Below, one piece after another: positions 62,101 to 64,000 of a stretch of DNA of 64,000 nt (the stretch's first letter is position 1; each line of letters begins with the position of its first letter). The notes beneath the pieces are model-generated. The model saw nothing but the letters and a program-made list of their open reading frames with translations, was not told where the DNA came from and ran no database searches. The translations under genes were made by a program, and so were the position numbers. The stretch is taken from the NCBI RefSeq assembly GCF_024171535.1, contig NZ_JALJZV010000012.1, forward strand, positions 1 to 64,000. The letters run 5' to 3'. Source of the DNA: Flavobacterium sp. HSC-61S13. Its GTDB lineage: Bacteria; Bacteroidota; Bacteroidia; Flavobacteriales; Flavobacteriaceae.

Positions 62101-63436
62101 TCTGATTTATGATCTCTATAAATCCCTCAAAGTCCGGCTGACTATATACCCCATGTGCAGTTGAAAAATTAGATGACACCACAAAATCAGTACTATCCGA
62201 AAACGCCACATTATTAGTGATTTTACTCCTGAATTCTAGAAAAAACGTAAGAACAGAGCCTTCAATAAAGGTCTGACCCTGTGACGCAAATAAGAAAAAA
62301 CCACCTATGCTGTTATCAAAACCATATTTTAAATAATTGATCACATCTAAGGGTTTCTTTGAGATCGATACTTCGTAATCAACATTTATCTTTTTATTTG
62401 ATGAGTCCATCAAGTCATATCCCTCAGTATAATTACCAACAATAAGCCGATTACCTATTGTAGTAAGAGCTTTGGCTCGTCTCGGTACATTGTCAAATTG
62501 TTTAAAAAATTCATTTTCAGGTAAAACCTTGTATAGCTTATTATTTGAGTAATTAAATGATTTTTCAATATTATCTCCCCAGGAATTTTTCTTTTTATTA
62601 AAGCTTTCAATAATGTATTCGGTATTTGAATTACTTTCTTTAGCAATAACTTGAATTTCCAAAACTCTTTTATCTCCGGTGTTAATAATCACAGAAATGG
62701 CGTTGAATTGATTGACCATCGAAACATTGTCTAAAGTTTCATAATCAATCTTGTATCCTTTGGGATAAAACTTATAATTAGTGACTGGGCTCAAAGCCGA
62801 ATAATCACCATCAAGATATTTGTATCTGTATGCAAACGAAATGAACTTTTCTTCAATATTATTACCTAATCCTAGTGAATAGGTATACTTAGTCTTTGGC
62901 GCAAAAAGTGGCGGCTTCTTTATTAAATAGATGTCCTCTTTCTCAAATCCATTTGCTCCATATTCTTTTGCTCGCTCAATATTGATACAGCATATTTCCA
63001 TATTGTTATCTGTCCAAACAAGCATATCCTTTTTAGTATCCTCAGAAATAATTTTGCATATACCTGTGATCTTTCCTTTCTTTTGTAAATTCAAGATTCT
63101 AGTTGAAGCTGGACGGGTATCTTCCAATAAAATACTTACTGACTTGGTATCTAAAGAATATTCAATCAAATAAGCACCCCGATTTGACCTCACAAACCAA
63201 TAAACTTTCCGCTTGGTTTCGTCAGATAATCCGCCTAATGTTTCTGCGCCAGAACCTAAATTAAGATTTGTAAGTCTTTTGTTCGAAAGCGTTTTTTCTA
63301 TAGCTCCAACATCTGACCCTTCAGAAGTATTTACAATCACATTTTCAGCATGACGAAAATAGCCATTAGGAAGTAATCGCTCATCAATATCTTGGTTCAT
63401 TATTCCTTTTTCGAATGTTCTTCTGATATCTGGCAT
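59123..63436 (-). CDS. 1437-aa tail stabilization protein
   Basis: Beta-rich late protein. The N-terminus, PDIRRTFEKGIMNQDIDERL, PNGYFRHAENVIVN and SEGSDVGAIEKTLSN, follows the pattern of tail stabilization proteins in crAss-like phages as I recall them. Many propeller-like strands follow (NGNVLFGLTW; GYFAEV-like repeats are absent). The last about 95 residues (from PPQIFTAMWDELI to the end) are a fibronectin type III domain, with WNGSESQCGIRGHELSFR and YEFRIRTATYGAYS. It is probably part of the tail tube or a surface-exposed tail part. Confidence 0.65.
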   Translation of the reverse strand: MPDIRRTFEKGIMNQDIDERLLPNGYFRHAENVIVNTSEGSDVGAIEKTLSNKRLTNLNLGSGAETLGGLSDETKRKVYWFVRSNRGAYLIEYSLDTKSVSILLEDTRPASTRILNLQKKGKITGICKIISEDTKKDMLVWTDNNMEICCINIERAKEYGANGFEKEDIYLIKKPPLFAPKTKYTYSLGLGNNIEEKFISFAYRYKYLDGDYSALSPVTNYKFYPKGYKIDYETLDNVSMVNQFNAISVIINTGDKRVLEIQVIAKESNSNTEYIIESFNKKKNSWGDNIEKSFNYSNNKLYKVLPENEFFKQFDNVPRRAKALTTIGNRLIVGNYTEGYDLMDSSNKKINVDYEVSISKKPLDVINYLKYGFDNSIGGFFLFASQGQTFIEGSVLTFFLEFRSKITNNVAFSDSTDFVVSSNFSTAHGVYSQPDFEGFIEIINQKIKDNLIFESYPSWAVIEYPKLYTIAESNGNVLFGLTWGRIQDPSNASNNLAFNFNITDPSSFSNRLINDSNSLKTNRDYEVAILYQDDFKRGTTALTSLNNTAFVAQTDLEKQSKLRIRINNKPPKWATSFKFAVKSSPLSYENIFINIFYDEELYTWCKLEGSNKDKVKEGDVIILKSIGGKPIQNIIKTPVLEVKSQPKDFITGNKDSSGTDLIEQAGLYMKIKPDGFIMGKLNFRNYSYSGNGSQKGSGNYPYALTDLNIEGDFEIPVGSSVYLFIDSNHRPDRGWRYNTLEKNYTTQVHYNSLKDWVNQNVLNQSILYGNVVAENQEHDNYAGRIYWENKNGKEYLTVKGTKSGLSGGRTAHVDFKLIVRTADSGLYVFETEPKRTADTGIFYQTEEVFKIVNGQHQGNILNQTNGNAAEISLDSFYNCFNFGNGVESYKIKDMFNKNYLNIDLQPTTTSTEEYGEVTRYSDVTYSDSYVESAGINGLNSFNPVKLNWKELDKNNGSISHLLGREGNLLVCQLDKIGQVLFGKDAMYNADGSTNVAKVPYVLGEYIPYAGEYGLSHPESFATHGNRVYGVDAKRGLVWRLSNNGISPIVYGMEGFFRKELTENANSRIIGGFDPYNQFYQITIGDNEVEVPEFGCNVLGQYYQVDTVTEIDFKLNEFRGTTTLNYNVTEGFATILANYMGQQFVKNNASGLGAIEIYVEVPSVNGVVNSKVIPETEKISFQISNACPVGKTLKIINIILTDINDQGSVINNRVKWGSSSFYNSNYFIDSYPVSLFEVESGIQGVGKFPENGSLVTMQILEDTSSSGKFSKNCNRLGYLISNVLFTENDFEAIMNESTLLITETNNLDGFNLIHSATFNFNKISDDQILYMIWDYRDKYGTVTPPQIFTAMWDELIPDTIRVAWNGSESQCGIRGHELSFRKSGTALWSSPLFRDVQYDNNFSYIQDFNGLDPNSIYEFRIRTATYGAYSNYIQTQTT

Positions 63437-63437
63437 A

Positions 63438-64000
63438 TTATAAGTGTTTAGCTATTTGTAGTAAGTCGAAATTTGCACGAGCCATTTTTGCTTTATGCAG
63501 CGAAGATTTATATATGTTTGAAGCTCTTAATTTCTCATTGGCCGGCACGTTTCTATTTCTTTCAATGCAAGCGTGGTAAATAAAATCCTCGATTGATTTT
63601 TGTAGGTATTTATGCACAGTGATTTCTTCTTCTCGTAATCCAGCTTGCAATCCATCAGAAACATATTCGATTACAACTTCCTTGTCCATCAGATCAGAAC
63701 TGAAAAGAAATTTACCGGCCCTTTCATCAACTTTAAAGTGACCATATTTAGATAGCTTAGCTGTGTCTACAGAGCTCCCAGAGCATCCACTAGGGATTGA
63801 ATACTTTTTATAAGGCTTTGCGTAGCCATTTAAAGAATCAGCCGTTAAAATCCCTCCTTTCTCATCAAATAGAATTTCTCCTTTATGGTCCTGAAGATAT
63901 CCAACAGCAGTAGATATACTCTCATTGATATCTAAAGGCTGCAAATAGAAACCTCCATTTGAAGTATTGAACACAACTACCGATACGCGAACATAATTCA
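63438..64000 (-). CDS. Phage structural protein, 5' end beyond the window
   Basis: The visible 187 residues run off the right edge. The first visible ones are hydrophobic (VRVSVVVFNTSNGG), and the only local start is a GTG at 63974, so the true start probably lies beyond the window. The core pattern FYLQPLDINESISTAVGYLQDHKG and KFLFSSDLMDKEVVIEYVSDGL occurs, to my recall, in crAss-like phage structural proteins. It is 1 base from the tail protein gene and in the same late operon. Confidence 0.55.
   Translation of the reverse strand, partial: NYVRVSVVVFNTSNGGFYLQPLDINESISTAVGYLQDHKGEILFDEKGGILTADSLNGYAKPYKKYSIPSGCSGSSVDTAKLSKYGHFKVDERAGKFLFSSDLMDKEVVIEYVSDGLQAGLREEEITVHKYLQKSIEDFIYHACIERNRNVPANEKLRASNIYKSSLHKAKMARANFDLLQIAKHL

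Larger units (their letters stand above)
28596..64000. mobile_element. Prophage, incomplete: continues past the right end of the window
   Basis: From the tRNA-Arg onward the gene content is that of a temperate tailed phage. It has a repressor with operators, a 16-kb rightward early operon (recombination, replication, DNA methylation, many small genes with overlapping ends) and a minus-strand late block of virion proteins. The virion proteins look podovirus-like, with crAss-like similarities in the tail genes as I recall them. No integrase, terminase, portal, capsid or lysis gene lies in the window, so at least part of the packaging/head region and the right attachment site are outside. The exact left boundary is inferred from the tRNA and adjacent repeats. 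Confidence 0.85.

Noticed and set aside
1..64000. CRISPR arrays, rRNA genes and insertion sequences
   Set aside because: No spaced repeats of CRISPR size, no rRNA sequence and no transposase were found.

Overview
The window comes from an AT-rich member of the Bacteroidota, almost certainly the family Flavobacteriaceae. The evidence is a gliding-motility lipoprotein gene (gldI) beside nrnA and a cyclophilin-FKBP gene, a fused ccoNO cytochrome cbb3 oxidase gene, a SecA without a C-terminal zinc finger followed by a DUF2795 gene, and promoters of the Bacteroidota type (TAnnTTTG) in front of many genes. The genus cannot be fixed from the sequence; Myroides or Flavobacterium would fit.

Positions 1-28.6 kb are host chromosome. 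After a repeat-containing spacer come a methyltransferase gene, a DUF3999/DUF2339 membrane-protein pair, an MFS exporter, a stand-alone fabF with a TetR regulator and its probable operator, and a GNAT acetyltransferase. The centre (9.8-19.4 kb) is a complete cbb3 oxidase locus on the minus strand: copper ATPase ccoI, ccoS, fused ccoNO, ccoQ, ccoP, ccoG, ccoH and a TauE/SafE-type membrane protein. A divergent Crp/Fnr regulator gene lies upstream. Two nearly identical TGAN-type palindromes, one in the divergent ccoI/fnr region and one before ccoS, suggest that this regulator controls the locus under low oxygen. Next come nrnA-gldI-PPIase, secA, a DUF2795 gene, an ABC ATPase with a cobalamin adenosyltransferase, a degenerate methyltransferase-like gene and tRNA-Arg(ACG).

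From just after tRNA-Arg to the end of the window (at least 35 kb) the sequence is a prophage that runs off the right edge. Its left end has short tandem repeats next to the tRNA, a lipoprotein gene, and a lysogeny operon (an S24-type repressor plus an exported protein). Three near-identical 19-bp operators separate the repressor from a rightward early operon of about 30 genes (30.9-47.3 kb). That operon encodes a RecT annealing protein, a PD-(D/E)XK exonuclease, an SSB-like DUF3127 protein, replication proteins, a cytosine-5 DNA methyltransferase, one clear and one possible 2-oxoglutarate/Fe(II) oxygenase, a nucleoid-associated NdpA-like protein and a histone H1-like Hc1 protein. Three small cargo genes (two lipoproteins and a GNAT enzyme) are inverted relative to the early operon and have their own promoters.

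The late region (48.2-64.0 kb, minus strand) encodes podovirus-like virion proteins: two tail proteins reminiscent of crAss-like stabilization and cap proteins, a GNAT protein, a small gp14-like internal protein, a 478-aa protein and a 2548-aa polyvalent protein. The last carries an apparent kinase-like domain, and a second reading frame of 101 codons overlaps its linker. No integrase, terminase, portal or capsid gene is visible, so these must lie to the right of the window.
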